The position numbers were made by a program, and so were the translations under genes. From positions 186,001 through 250,000 of the forward strand of contig JACKKB010000005.1 of the NCBI GenBank assembly GCA_020637635.1: DNA of 64,000 nucleotides. The letters run 5' to 3'. Source of the stretch: Albidovulum sp. Lineage in GTDB: Bacteria; Pseudomonadota; Alphaproteobacteria; Rhodobacterales; Rhodobacteraceae. Positions 1 through 8,341 of the stretch are shown here, piece after piece (positions within the stretch are counted from its first letter, which is position 1; each line of letters begins with the position of its first letter). Under the pieces are notes generated by a model. It saw nothing but the letters and a program-made list of their open reading frames with translations, was not told the DNA's origin and made no database searches.

Positions 1-844
1 CAAGCGAGATGCCGGCGAGATCGCGCAGGATCGCGGCCGCCTGCCAGGAGGCGAGCCCGCCCCAGACGGGGGTGCCGGTGCCGGGCGCGAAGGCCGGATC
101 GAGGCAGTCGATGTCGAAGGTGAGATAGGTCGGGCGGGTGCCGACGATGTCCTTGATCTTGGCCACAACCGCCGCCGCGCCGGTCTCGTGCACCTCGCGG
201 GCGTCGATGACATGGACGCCCATGAAATCGTCGTTGTGGGTGCGGATGCCGACCTGGACCGAGGTCGCGGGATCCACGATCCCGGACTTGATCGCCTTGT
301 AGAACATCGTCCCGTGGTCGATCCGGGTGAAGTCGTCGTCGACCCAGGTGTCGGAATGGGCATCGAAGTGCAGAAGGCTGATTGGGCCGAACCTTTCGGC
401 ATAGGCCTTGAGGATCGGGAAGGTGATGTAGTGATCGCCCCCGAGCGTCAGCGTGCCCGCGCCTGCGGCGAGGATACCCCGGATATGCGCGCTGAGCGCG
501 TCGGGGAAATCGGCGACCCTGGCGTAGTCGAAGGCGAGATCGCCGTAGTCGACGATGTCGAGCTCCTCGAGCGGCGAATAGCCCCAGCCGTAGGGCGGAT
601 CGAAGGGCTGCAGCGCCGAGGCCTCGCGCACCGCGCGCGGGCCGAAGCGGGTGCCGGTGCGGTGCGACACCGCCTGATCGAAGGCCACGCCGGTAATCGC
701 CAGGTCGACGCCGCTGAGATCCTTCGAATAGCGCCGGCGCAGGAAGCTGGTGGCACCGCCGAAGGCGTTCTCGAAGGCAAGGCCGCGCCGGTCCGCCCGG
801 GTGAATGCGAGGTCGACCTCGCTTTTCGCGTCTTCCAAAGCCAT
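1..844 (-). CDS. speB: Agmatinase/ureohydrolase family protein (partial, C-terminus off the left edge)
   Basis: This is a ureohydrolase of the agmatinase/arginase family. 281 codons are present and the C-terminus lies outside the window. The family hydrolyses agmatine or a related guanidino compound to an amine plus urea, in the cytoplasm, with two Mn ions. Metal-binding motifs are visible: GGDH (His138), DAHSD (Asp161, His163, Asp165) and, near the edge, DIDCLDP. The ATG at 842-844 has GGAG upstream with a 7-base spacer. The gene reads in the same direction as the M20 amidohydrolase about 200 bases upstream, so a shared nitrogen-catabolic role is possible. Agmatinase cannot be told from guanidinobutyrase or guanidinopropionase on this fragment, so the symbol is tentative. 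Confidence 0.85.
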   Translation of the reverse strand, partial: MALEDAKSEVDLAFTRADRRGLAFENAFGGATSFLRRRYSKDLSGVDLAITGVAFDQAVSHRTGTRFGPRAVREASALQPFDPPYGWGYSPLEELDIVDYGDLAFDYARVADFPDALSAHIRGILAAGAGTLTLGGDHYITFPILKAYAERFGPISLLHFDAHSDTWVDDDFTRIDHGTMFYKAIKSGIVDPATSVQVGIRTHNDDFMGVHVIDAREVHETGAAAVVAKIKDIVGTRPTYLTFDIDCLDPAFAPGTGTPVWGGLASWQAAAILRDLAGISL

Positions 845-924
845 GGGAGGACTCCGTGATGGGGTCTGGCGTCGTTCAAGCCGGAGACGCCGCCGATCCG
901 GATGGGGCGATCCGAGGCGATCGG

Positions 925-1023
925 GGGCGATTCGTCAAGAACGCTTGATCAAATCGCCCAGTCCCCCTGGCGGGTCCACCGGTCAGCCCCCCCGATCTGC
1001 ACGCCGATCTGCACGCTGATCTG
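925..1023. repeat. Inverted repeat and 12-base direct repeats between the M20 gene and speB
   Basis: GGGCGATT (925-932) pairs with AATCGCCC (952-959). Inside this, TCAAG (935-939) pairs with CTTGA (944-948). A run of GATCTGCACGCC-like 12-base direct repeats follows at about 994-1023. The hairpin has no U-tract, so it could be an operator or an mRNA processing site as easily as a terminator. The area lies in the roughly 200-base gap upstream of speB. Confidence 0.35.
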
Positions 1024-1044
1024 CCCCACCTGGGCGTGGCGCAC

Positions 1045-2205
1045 TCAGAGCGGCTGCGCCGTTTCGGCTACGCGGGCAAGGAAGCTTGCCCCGTAAGGTG
1101 CTGCCTCGTCGTTGAAATTGTAGGCCGCGTGGTGGAGGCCGGCCCCGGCGCCCTGGCCAAGGAAGAGGTAGCAGCCCGGGCGCTTTTCGAGCAGGTAGGA
1201 GAAATCCTCGGCCCCCATCTCGCGCCCCGCGCCCGCCTCGACGCCGGCGGCACCGGCGATATCGGCCGCGACATCAACGGCGAAGGCGGTCTTGTCGGCG
1301 TCATTCACGGTCGCCGGATAGCCCCAGTCATAGTGCGTCTCGGCACTGACCTGATGCGCGGCGGCGATCCCGGCCACGATCTCATGGACGCGGGTCTTGA
1401 TGAGCGCCCGCACTTCGGGGTCGAAGCTGCGGATCGTGGCGGTGAGCCGTGCCGTCTCGGGGATGATGTTCGAGGCGGTTCCGGAGTGAATTTCCGTCAC
1501 CGAAACAACGGCTTCCTTCAGCGGGCTGATGTTACGGCTGACGATCGTCTGCAGGGAAGTGGCAAGCGCCACCACGGCCGGGACGGGGTCGATGCAGTCA
1601 TGCGGATAGGCGCCGTGCCCGCCCCGCCCGCTCAGCGTCACGAACAGCGTGTCGACCGCGGCCATGATCGGGCCGGGCCTGGTCACGAAACGGCCGAGCG
1701 GCACGCCCGGGGTGTTGTGGAGGGCATAGACTTCGGCGATGTCGAACCGGTCGAGGATGCCTTCCTCGACCATCACGTTGCCGCCGCCGCCATCCTCCTC
1801 GGCAGGCTGGAAAATGAGCGCCACGCGACCGCGAAAGCGTCGCGTCTCGGCCAGGTACTTCGCCGCGCCGAGCAGCATCGCGGTATGGCCGTCATGGCCG
1901 CAGGCATGCATGACGCCCGGGCGCTTCGAGGCATAGTCGAGCCCCGTCGCCTCGGTGATCGGCAGCGCGTCCATGTCGGCCCTGAGCCCGATCGTCGGCC
2001 CCGCGCCCTGCCCCTCGATGATCGCCACGATCCCGGTCTTCGCGATGCCCTCGTGGATCTCGGTGATGCCGAACTCCCGCAGCCGCGCCGCGACGAAGGC
2101 GGCGGTCTCGTGGCAGTCGAAGCCGAGTTCGGGGTGTTCGTGCAGGTGGCGCCGCCAGGAGGCCATTTCGGGCGCCAGATCGGCGATGCGGTTCAGAACG
2201 GGCAT
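1045..2205 (-). CDS. M20 family amidohydrolase (hippurate hydrolase/aminoacylase type)
   Basis: This 386-residue protein is a cytoplasmic zinc metallopeptidase-like amidohydrolase of the M20D group. That group cleaves N-acyl amino acids such as hippurate or acetylated amino acids, and the exact substrate cannot be read from sequence. Metal-site motifs are clear: HACGHDGH (Cys102, His104), the QPAEE pair of glutamates near 136-137, and a downstream GAEDFS motif. RADMDALPI near 75-83 is typical of the family. The length matches full-size homologues. The gene is divergent from mazG across a 64-base gap and lies upstream of the agmatinase-like gene on the same strand, so the two may share a transcript. 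Confidence 0.88.
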   Translation of the reverse strand: MPVLNRIADLAPEMASWRRHLHEHPELGFDCHETAAFVAARLREFGITEIHEGIAKTGIVAIIEGQGAGPTIGLRADMDALPITEATGLDYASKRPGVMHACGHDGHTAMLLGAAKYLAETRRFRGRVALIFQPAEEDGGGGNVMVEEGILDRFDIAEVYALHNTPGVPLGRFVTRPGPIMAAVDTLFVTLSGRGGHGAYPHDCIDPVPAVVALATSLQTIVSRNISPLKEAVVSVTEIHSGTASNIIPETARLTATIRSFDPEVRALIKTRVHEIVAGIAAAHQVSAETHYDWGYPATVNDADKTAFAVDVAADIAGAAGVEAGAGREMGAEDFSYLLEKRPGCYLFLGQGAGAGLHHAAYNFNDEAAPYGASFLARVAETAQPL

Positions 2206-2269
2206 GTGGACTCTCGGGCGAGGTTGCGCTTAGTCGGCGACAGAAGAGCCGAAAAGACGGAGAGGTGCA

Positions 2270-3154
2270 ATGTCCCAGGCGACGCGATCCCCCAGGGAGC
2301 CGGTGCACGACCCCGAGGGCGGCATCGCCCGCCTGGTCGAGATCATGGCCCGCCTGCGCGATCCCGCCGGCGGCTGCCCCTGGGACCTGGAGCAGGACTT
2401 CTCGACCATCGCCCCCTATACGATCGAGGAGGCCTACGAGGTTGCCGACGCGATAGACCGGCAGGCCTGGAGCGAGCTGAAGGGCGAGCTCGGCGATCTG
2501 CTGTTCCAGGCGGTGTATCACGCGCGCTTGGCCGAGGAGGCCGGGCATTTCGCATTCGGCGATGTGGTCCGGGCGATCTCGGACAAGATGGTGGCGCGCC
2601 ATCCGCATGTCTTCGGCGACGAGAGCCGCGACAAGAGCGCGGCCGAGCAGACCCGCGACTGGGAGCGTCTCAAGGCGACCGAACGGGGGGCGCAGGGCAC
2701 GCTCGACGGCGTGGCGACGGGATTGCCGGCGCTCACCCGCGCGATCAAGCTGCAAAACCGCGCCGCGCGCGTGGGCTTCGACTGGCCGACGACGGGCGAG
2801 GTGATCGACAAGATCGCCGAGGAAGCGCGCGAGTTGACCGAGGCGCGCGACAGCCTGGGCGCGGCCGAGGTCTTCGAGGAGATGGGCGATCTGCTCTTCG
2901 TCGCGGCCAACCTCGCGCGCCATCTGCAGGTCGATCCCGAGGCGGCGCTGCGGGCGGCGAACGCCAAGTTCACCCGCCGGTTCGCCGCCATCGAGGCGGC
3001 GCTCGCGGCGCGGGGCAAGCGGCCCGAGGACAGCGATCTGGCCGAGATGGATGCGCTCTGGAACGCTGCGAAGGCGGCCGAGAAGGCGGCGGGGAAGATG
3101 GCCGGGAAGGCGGCCGAAGATGCCGGGGATACTCCGCGGCCGGGGAATACGTGA
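2270..3154 (+). CDS. mazG: Nucleoside triphosphate pyrophosphohydrolase MazG
   Basis: This 294-residue enzyme hydrolyses NTPs and dNTPs to the monophosphate and pyrophosphate, a housekeeping or stringent-response role. Two tandem MazG domains are visible. The first carries EEAYE and ELGDLLFQ; the second carries EEARELTEA and EEMGDLLF. The paired Glu/Asp residues would bind Mg. The C-terminus is a low-complexity stretch rich in Ala, Lys and Glu. The ATG is preceded by GGAGAGG. The next gene, an iron-binding ABC protein, has its own promoter just downstream, so mazG is probably transcribed separately. Confidence 0.93.
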   Translation: MSQATRSPREPVHDPEGGIARLVEIMARLRDPAGGCPWDLEQDFSTIAPYTIEEAYEVADAIDRQAWSELKGELGDLLFQAVYHARLAEEAGHFAFGDVVRAISDKMVARHPHVFGDESRDKSAAEQTRDWERLKATERGAQGTLDGVATGLPALTRAIKLQNRAARVGFDWPTTGEVIDKIAEEARELTEARDSLGAAEVFEEMGDLLFVAANLARHLQVDPEAALRAANAKFTRRFAAIEAALAARGKRPEDSDLAEMDALWNAAKAAEKAAGKMAGKAAEDAGDTPRPGNT

Positions 3155-3170
3155 CTAAAACGCTCATGTA

Positions 3171-3199
3171 TTGACAGGCCCGGCGCCGTCCCGCATAAC
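3171..3199 (+). promoter_or_regulatory. Candidate sigma-70 promoter for the iron-binding protein gene
   Basis: TTGACA at 3171-3176 is separated by exactly 17 bases from CATAAC at 3194-3199. Transcription would start about 20 bases before the ATG at 3228. AAGGA at 3216-3220 serves as the ribosome site. CATAAC is a common alphaproteobacterial -10 form. Confidence 0.6.
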
Positions 3200-3227
3200 C
3201 GGGCAAACCTGACAAAAGGACTCGGAC

Positions 3228-4235
3228 ATGATACTGCGCGCGACAACCACCGCCCTGCCCCTTCTCGCCATCGCCCTGCCGGCGCTCGCCGACGAGGTGA
3301 ACGTCTATTCCCTGCGGCAGCCCGAACTGGTGCAGCCGCTCTTCGATGCCTTCACCGCCGAGACCGGCATCGCCGTCAATGTCGCCTTCATCGACAAGGG
3401 CATGGTCGAGAGGCTGGTGAGCGAGGGCGACCGCAGCCCCGCCGATCTGGTCATGACGGTCGATATCGCGCGGCTCTCCCAGGTGGTGGACGCGGGCGTC
3501 ACACAGCCGGTCTCCTCGCCCGTCCTCGAGGCCAACATCCCGGCCGAGTTCCGCGACCCCGGCAACCAGTGGTTCGGACTGACCAGCCGCGCGCGCATCG
3601 TCTATGCCAGCAAGGAGCGGGTGAAGGACGGCGAGGTGACGACCTACGAGGATCTGGCCGATCCGAAGTGGACGGGCCGCATCTGCACCCGTCCGGGCAC
3701 GCATGACTACAACCTCGGCCTTGCCGCGGCGATGATCCTGCACCACGACGCCGCCTACATGAAGACCTGGGCCACGGGGTTGCGCGCCAATCTCGCCAAG
3801 AAGCCCGAAGGCAACGACCGCAGCCAGGTGAAGTCGATCTGGGCCGGAGAATGCGACATCTCGCTCGGCAATACCTATTACATGGGCGAGATGCTGGCCG
3901 ATCCCGAACAGGCGGAATGGGCCAATTCGGTGCGCATCGTCTTTCCGGTCTTCGAGGGTGGCGGCACCCATGTGAACGTCTCGGGCGTCGCCATGACCAA
4001 GGCCGCGCCGAACCGCGCGGCGGCGCAGAAACTGATGGAGTTCCTGTCCTCGGACGAGGCCCAGAAGATCTACGCCGAGACCAACAACGAGTTTCCGGTG
4101 AAGCCCGGCGTGCCGGCCTCGGCGCTGGTGCAAGGCTGGGGCAGCTTCACGCCCGACACGGTGAACCTGATGGATGTGGCCCGCGAACGGCCCGAGGCGC
4201 TGAAGATCATGGAAGAGGTGAACTTCGACGGCTGA
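3228..4235 (+). CDS. fbpA: Periplasmic Fe(3+) ABC transporter substrate-binding protein (FbpA/FutA type)
   Basis: This 335-residue protein binds ferric iron in the periplasm and should hand it to an inner-membrane ABC permease. A Sec signal peptide of about 21 residues ends LPALA before DEVNVYS. The fold is that of the bacterial ferric-binding proteins, and an adjacent tyrosine pair (Tyr217-Tyr218 in NTYYMGE) matches the iron-ligating tyrosines. The start is fixed by AAGGA 7 bases upstream. No permease or ATPase gene follows; the next gene is a nucleoside hydrolase. The transporter partner must therefore be encoded elsewhere, unless this is an orphan binding protein. A strong promoter sits directly upstream. 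Confidence 0.88.
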   Translation: MILRATTTALPLLAIALPALADEVNVYSLRQPELVQPLFDAFTAETGIAVNVAFIDKGMVERLVSEGDRSPADLVMTVDIARLSQVVDAGVTQPVSSPVLEANIPAEFRDPGNQWFGLTSRARIVYASKERVKDGEVTTYEDLADPKWTGRICTRPGTHDYNLGLAAAMILHHDAAYMKTWATGLRANLAKKPEGNDRSQVKSIWAGECDISLGNTYYMGEMLADPEQAEWANSVRIVFPVFEGGGTHVNVSGVAMTKAAPNRAAAQKLMEFLSSDEAQKIYAETNNEFPVKPGVPASALVQGWGSFTPDTVNLMDVARERPEALKIMEEVNFDG

Positions 4236-4360
4236 GCCGGGCCCGTCGTCCCTTCGGGCGGGCGCCCGGCGGGGCCGGCGACATCCAGGGGGTGGAGACG
4301 CTGGACAATCCCGGCGCCGCCCGCCAGACTCGGCGAAAAGCGGCACCGGCGGCGGTCCGG

Positions 4361-4432
4361 GCAGAGAAGATGGGGCGGGCAGAGAAGATGGTGCGGGCGG
4401 AGAAGATGATGCGGGCAGAGAAGATCATCATC
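4361..4432 (+). repeat. 18-base tandem repeat carrying duplicated start codons
   Basis: Three full copies (4361-4378, 4379-4396, 4397-4414) and a fourth partial copy (4415-4432) of GCAGAGAAGATGGNGCGG lie at the start of the nucleoside hydrolase gene. Copies 1 to 3 each contain a purine-rich AGAGAAG or GGAGAAG element and an in-frame ATG. The unit is six codons (R/A-A/G-E-K-M-x), so gain or loss of copies keeps the frame. Confidence 0.85.
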
Positions 4433-5347
4433 GACACCGATCCCGGCCAGGACGATGCCGTGGCCATCCTTCTGGCCCTCGCCTCGCCCGAGATCGAACT
4501 GCTGGGCATTACCGCGGTTGCCGGCAACGTGCCGCTCGACCTGACCGAGCGGAACGCCCGCATGATCTGCGAACTGGCCGGGCGGCGCGACATTCCGGTC
4601 TTCGCCGGCGCCGCGGCCCCGCTCAGCCGCAAGCTCGTCACCGCCGAATACGTCCACGGCAAGACCGGGCTCGACGGCATCGCGCTGCCTGAACCGACGA
4701 TGCCGCTGCAAGCCGCACATGCCGTCGATTTCCTCATCGAGACCCTGCGCCGCGAGCCGCCGGGCAGCATCACGCTGGTGCCGATCGGGCCGCTCACCAA
4801 CATCGCCAGCGCCTTCACCCGCGCCCCCGACATAGTCGCGCGGGTCGGCCGCATCGTGCTCATGGGCGGCGCCTATTTCGAGGTCGGCAACGTCACCCCG
4901 GCGGCCGAGTTCAACATCTATGTCGATCCCGAGGCGGCCGAGATCGTGTTTCGCGCGGGCGTGCCGCTGGTCGTCGTGCCGCTCGACGTGACGCACAAGG
5001 CGCTCACCACCCGGTCTCGGATCGAGGCGTTCCGCGCCCTCGGCACGCCCGTCGGCGCCGCGGTCGCAAGCTGGACCGATTTCTTCGAACGCTTCGACAT
5101 GGCGAAATACGGCAGCGAGGGCGCGCCGCTCCATGACCCCTGCACCATCGCCTACATCCTCAGGCCAGATCTCTTCACCGGCCGCCACGTCAACGTCGAG
5201 ATCGAGACCTCCGGCCGGCTCACCACCGGCATGACCGTGGCGGACTGGTGGGGGGTCAGCGGGCGGGCGCCGAACGCGACCTTCCTCGGCGGGATCGATG
5301 CCGGGGCGTTCTACGGCTTGCTGACCGAGCGGCTGGCCCGGCTCTGA
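4409..5347 (+). CDS. Inosine-uridine preferring nucleoside hydrolase
   Basis: This enzyme splits the N-glycosidic bond of ribonucleosides to base plus ribose, for purine and pyrimidine salvage. The N-terminal IIIDTDPGQDDA motif, with its Asp cluster that binds Ca and ribose, is diagnostic. The later IVLMGGAYF and EFNIYVDPEAA motifs also fit. The start is ambiguous because an 18-base tandem repeat supplies in-frame ATGs at 4370, 4388, 4406 and 4409. ATG 4409 is chosen because GGAG at 4399-4402 lies 6 bases away and because homologues begin only a few residues before IIIDTDPG. This start gives 312 residues, normal for the family. A class II aldolase follows after 74 bases, which could handle the released sugar. 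Confidence 0.9.
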   Translation: MRAEKIIIDTDPGQDDAVAILLALASPEIELLGITAVAGNVPLDLTERNARMICELAGRRDIPVFAGAAAPLSRKLVTAEYVHGKTGLDGIALPEPTMPLQAAHAVDFLIETLRREPPGSITLVPIGPLTNIASAFTRAPDIVARVGRIVLMGGAYFEVGNVTPAAEFNIYVDPEAAEIVFRAGVPLVVVPLDVTHKALTTRSRIEAFRALGTPVGAAVASWTDFFERFDMAKYGSEGAPLHDPCTIAYILRPDLFTGRHVNVEIETSGRLTTGMTVADWWGVSGRAPNATFLGGIDAGAFYGLLTERLARL

Positions 5348-5421
5348 TCGCGCATTCGGCGCTTGCGGACGACGTGGCGCGGCGCGATGCTGCCCCGGCG
5401 CGCATTCCGCCCGGAGGCATC

Positions 5422-6174
5422 ATGACCGTCCAGACCCGCCCCAACCTCGACCATGTCGCCGAACGCACCGATCTTGCCGCCGCCTTCCGCTGGGCGGCGC
5501 GGCTCGACATGCACGAGGCCGTCGCCAACCACTTCAGCCTCGCCGTGAACGAGACGGGATCGCAGTTCCTGATCAACCCCTTCGCGCGCCATTTCGCGCG
5601 CATCCGTGCCTCCGACCTGCTCCTGGTCGATGCCGACGATCCGGCCACGCTGGACCGGCCCGATGCCCCAGACCCGACCGCCTGGGGGCTTCATGGCGCG
5701 GTCCACCGTGCCTGCCCGCATGCGCGCTGCGTGATGCATGTCCATTCGATCCACGCGACCGTGCTGGCCAGCCTCGCCGATTCGCGCCTGCCGCCCATCG
5801 ACCAGAACAGCGCCATGTTCTTCGGCCGCCACGTGATCGACGGCGCCTATGGCGGCATGGCCTTCGAGGAGGAAGGCGCGCGCTGCGCGAGGCTGCTGCG
5901 CAACCCCAAGGTCCATACCATGATCATGGGCAACCACGGCGTCCTGGTGATCGGCACCAGCGTCGCCGAGACCTTCAACCGGCTCTACTATCTCGAGCGC
6001 GCCGCCGAGACCTATATCCGGGCGCTGCAGACCGGCCAGCCGCTCAGGGTGCTGCCCGACGAGATCGCCGAGAAGACCGCCCGCGAATGGGAGGCCTATC
6101 CCGATACCGCTCACCATTTCCTCTCCGAAATCAAGGCGCTCCTTGATGGCGAGGGCAGCGACTTTCGCAACTGA
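5422..6174 (+). CDS. Class II aldolase/adducin family protein
   Basis: This 250-residue protein belongs to the zinc-dependent class II aldolase/adducin superfamily (fuculose-phosphate aldolase and ribulose-phosphate epimerase type). Its substrate is not recognisable. The metal-binding HVHS motif (ARCVMHVHSIHATV) and a later NHGVLVIG segment are visible. The start at 5422 is supported by GGAGG at 5413-5417. Codons upstream in the same frame read through the end of the previous gene and were not used. The gene lies just after the nucleoside hydrolase on the same strand and converges on the CocE-type hydrolase with a 6-base gap. Confidence 0.85.
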   Translation: MTVQTRPNLDHVAERTDLAAAFRWAARLDMHEAVANHFSLAVNETGSQFLINPFARHFARIRASDLLLVDADDPATLDRPDAPDPTAWGLHGAVHRACPHARCVMHVHSIHATVLASLADSRLPPIDQNSAMFFGRHVIDGAYGGMAFEEEGARCARLLRNPKVHTMIMGNHGVLVIGTSVAETFNRLYYLERAAETYIRALQTGQPLRVLPDEIAEKTAREWEAYPDTAHHFLSEIKALLDGEGSDFRN

Positions 6175-6180
6175 GCCCGC

Positions 6181-8196
6181 TCAGCGGTGATCGCGCGGGA
6201 TCGTGTCGCTCTTGGCGGTCTCGAAGACCAGCACCTCGTTCTCGAAGGCCTGAAGCGTGGCGTCGAGGTGAAAGGCCTGCGCGTCCGACCGCATCGAACA
6301 GCGCGCCTCGGTCCGCAGCCGGATGCCGTCGCGCTCCACCACCTCGCTCCAGTGCGCCTGACCGCGCGCCGAGAGCGGATCGTCGGGATGGATGTCCCAG
6401 CGTTCGCGCGCCACCGAGCCGGCAATGAGCCCGTGGTCGAGATTTTCCGCCTCGCCGAAGTCATCCTCTATGATCAGGCTGACGATGCCAGTGCGCTGGT
6501 CGATCTCGGTGCGCCGCACATGGCCGCCGGGCCGGATCTCGCGGGCTTGCAGCGCCGGCGCCGCCTCGGCCGGCTCGAAGCGCACCTCGTCGCCCGCCCC
6601 GCCCGCGGCGCGCACCGGCAGGTCGACCGAGCCCCCGCTCAGCACCAGCGTCGCGGCCTCGGGTACCGGCCAGACCATCGGCCAGTAGGAGGTCGAGACC
6701 GAGAGCCGGAGCGCGTGCCCCTCGGGCAGGCGGTAGGCGATGTGATCGAGCGCGAGCGCGATCTCGATCTCGCGACCGGGCACCAGCGGCTCGGGGTGCT
6801 CCATGGACCCCGCGCGACAGAGGTTCAGCACCCCCCAGGTGATCCGCGTCGCCGCGCCGTCGGGGTGGACATGGTTGAGCCGCACCGCGATCTGCGCCAC
6901 CGGCTTGTCGGGCGTGAGCCTGAGCCGCACCACCGGCGCCCCGACGATATCGGTCGCCGCCATCGGCGCGCTGTCGAAGGTGGCCGACAGCGCATCGTCG
7001 CGGCGCTGGTCGCCCGGCATCTCGGGGCCAAGCCAGATCGCGCAGAATTCGCCGCCATCCATGCCGCAGTCCTGCGGGCTCGCGACCGTCACCCGGAACG
7101 GCGCGCCCGGCCCGCCAGCCCCCGTGCCAGTTCCCGTGCCAAGCGTCCCGTCCCCCAGCACCAATGTCTCGGTGGTGATCCCCGGCGCCGGCCAGGCGGG
7201 CTCGGCGATCCAGCGACCGGGGCGGTGGTCATACCATGAGGCCGGCCGCACGCCGTCCATCAGATAGACCCGATAGGCCGGCTCGTCCTCGACCCCGTCG
7301 GGCGCACCGGCGAGCCAGCGCCGCCACCAGCGCAGCGCCTCCTGCAGAAAGCCGATCCGCGGCTCGGGCACCGCGAAATGCGGATACTTGTGCACCCAGG
7401 GCCCGACGATCCCCTTCACCGGAGCTGCGATGTTCTGCACCAGCGCCGGCACGGCGTTCTTGTAGCTGTCGCCCCAGCCGCCGACGGCCAGCACCGCTGC
7501 CTTGATCGCCCCGTAATTCTCGCAGACCGAGCCGTGTTTCCAGTAGGCATCCCGGTTCTGGTGGCGCAGCCAGAGCGCCGGCAGGAAGGGCTCGGCGGCC
7601 AGCCGCTCCTGCCACATCTCATGCCAGCCCTGGCGCAGCGCCGGATCGGGCGGGCGCGACGAATAGGCCCACATCGTCGCCCCCCAGCCGAGGTTCTCGT
7701 TCAGAAGACAGCCGCCCTTGTAATGGATGTCGTCGGCATAGCGATCGACCGTCGAGCAGAGCGTGACGATGGCCTTGAGCGGTTCGGGCGCAAGCGCGGC
7801 GACCTGAAGCGAATTGAAGCCGCCCCAGCTGATCCCCATCATGCCCACACGGCCGTTCGACCAGGGCTGCGCGGCGATCCAGTCGATCACCTCGACCGCG
7901 TCGGCCAGTTCCCGGGGGCTGTATTCATCTTCCATCAGCCCCTCGCTGTCGCCGTTGCCGCGCATGTCGACACGCAGGCAGGCGAGCCCGTGCCCGGCGA
8001 ACCAGGGATGGGTCAGCGCGTCGCGCACGGTGGTGCCGTCGCGCTTGCGATAGGGCAGGAATTCGAGCACCGCCGGGAAGGGTCCCGGGCCCGCGGGCAT
8101 CCAGACCCGCGCCGAAAGCCGGGTGCCGTCCGCCAGGACGATGCCGGTATCCGGGGTTTCGTCTACCGCGTGGGGAAAACGCTCGACCGTTCGCAT
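6181..8196 (-). CDS. CocE/NonD family alpha/beta hydrolase (X-Pro dipeptidyl-peptidase type)
   Basis: This 671-residue serine hydrolase is of the CocE/X-Pro dipeptidyl-peptidase S15 type, a group that includes cocaine esterase and glutaryl-7-ACA acylase. The nucleophile is Ser123 in GISWGGF. Upstream, VDMRGNGDSEG is the usual oxyanion-side motif. The C-terminal part has the jelly-roll domain expected of the family. The start at 8196 is preceded by GGAG with a 6-base spacer. No signal peptide is seen. The gene is divergent from betC. The natural ester or amide substrate is unknown. Confidence 0.87.
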   Translation of the reverse strand: MRTVERFPHAVDETPDTGIVLADGTRLSARVWMPAGPGPFPAVLEFLPYRKRDGTTVRDALTHPWFAGHGLACLRVDMRGNGDSEGLMEDEYSPRELADAVEVIDWIAAQPWSNGRVGMMGISWGGFNSLQVAALAPEPLKAIVTLCSTVDRYADDIHYKGGCLLNENLGWGATMWAYSSRPPDPALRQGWHEMWQERLAAEPFLPALWLRHQNRDAYWKHGSVCENYGAIKAAVLAVGGWGDSYKNAVPALVQNIAAPVKGIVGPWVHKYPHFAVPEPRIGFLQEALRWWRRWLAGAPDGVEDEPAYRVYLMDGVRPASWYDHRPGRWIAEPAWPAPGITTETLVLGDGTLGTGTGTGAGGPGAPFRVTVASPQDCGMDGGEFCAIWLGPEMPGDQRRDDALSATFDSAPMAATDIVGAPVVRLRLTPDKPVAQIAVRLNHVHPDGAATRITWGVLNLCRAGSMEHPEPLVPGREIEIALALDHIAYRLPEGHALRLSVSTSYWPMVWPVPEAATLVLSGGSVDLPVRAAGGAGDEVRFEPAEAAPALQAREIRPGGHVRRTEIDQRTGIVSLIIEDDFGEAENLDHGLIAGSVARERWDIHPDDPLSARGQAHWSEVVERDGIRLRTEARCSMRSDAQAFHLDATLQAFENEVLVFETAKSDTIPRDHR

Positions 8197-8341
8197 GCGC
8201 CGCTCCGTAGTGCCTGCGGCGAGACTGACAGAGGATCGCGACCGTCGCCATGCCGCTCGCGTCACGTCGATGTCGCCCCGCGACGCGCAGCGCCCGCCCG
8301 GCCTGTCACGCTGCGGCCGAACGAAGCGCGAAGAGAGAGCC

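Noticed and set aside
1036..3174. Long open frame on the plus strand antisense to the M20 gene and running into mazG
   Set aside because: It opposes a well-conserved enzyme, has no family features and follows from the high third-position GC. Similar long antisense frames at 6187-7239, 7378-9879, 10854-12938, 13063-15306, 27672-29921 and 52730-54166 were rejected for the same reason.
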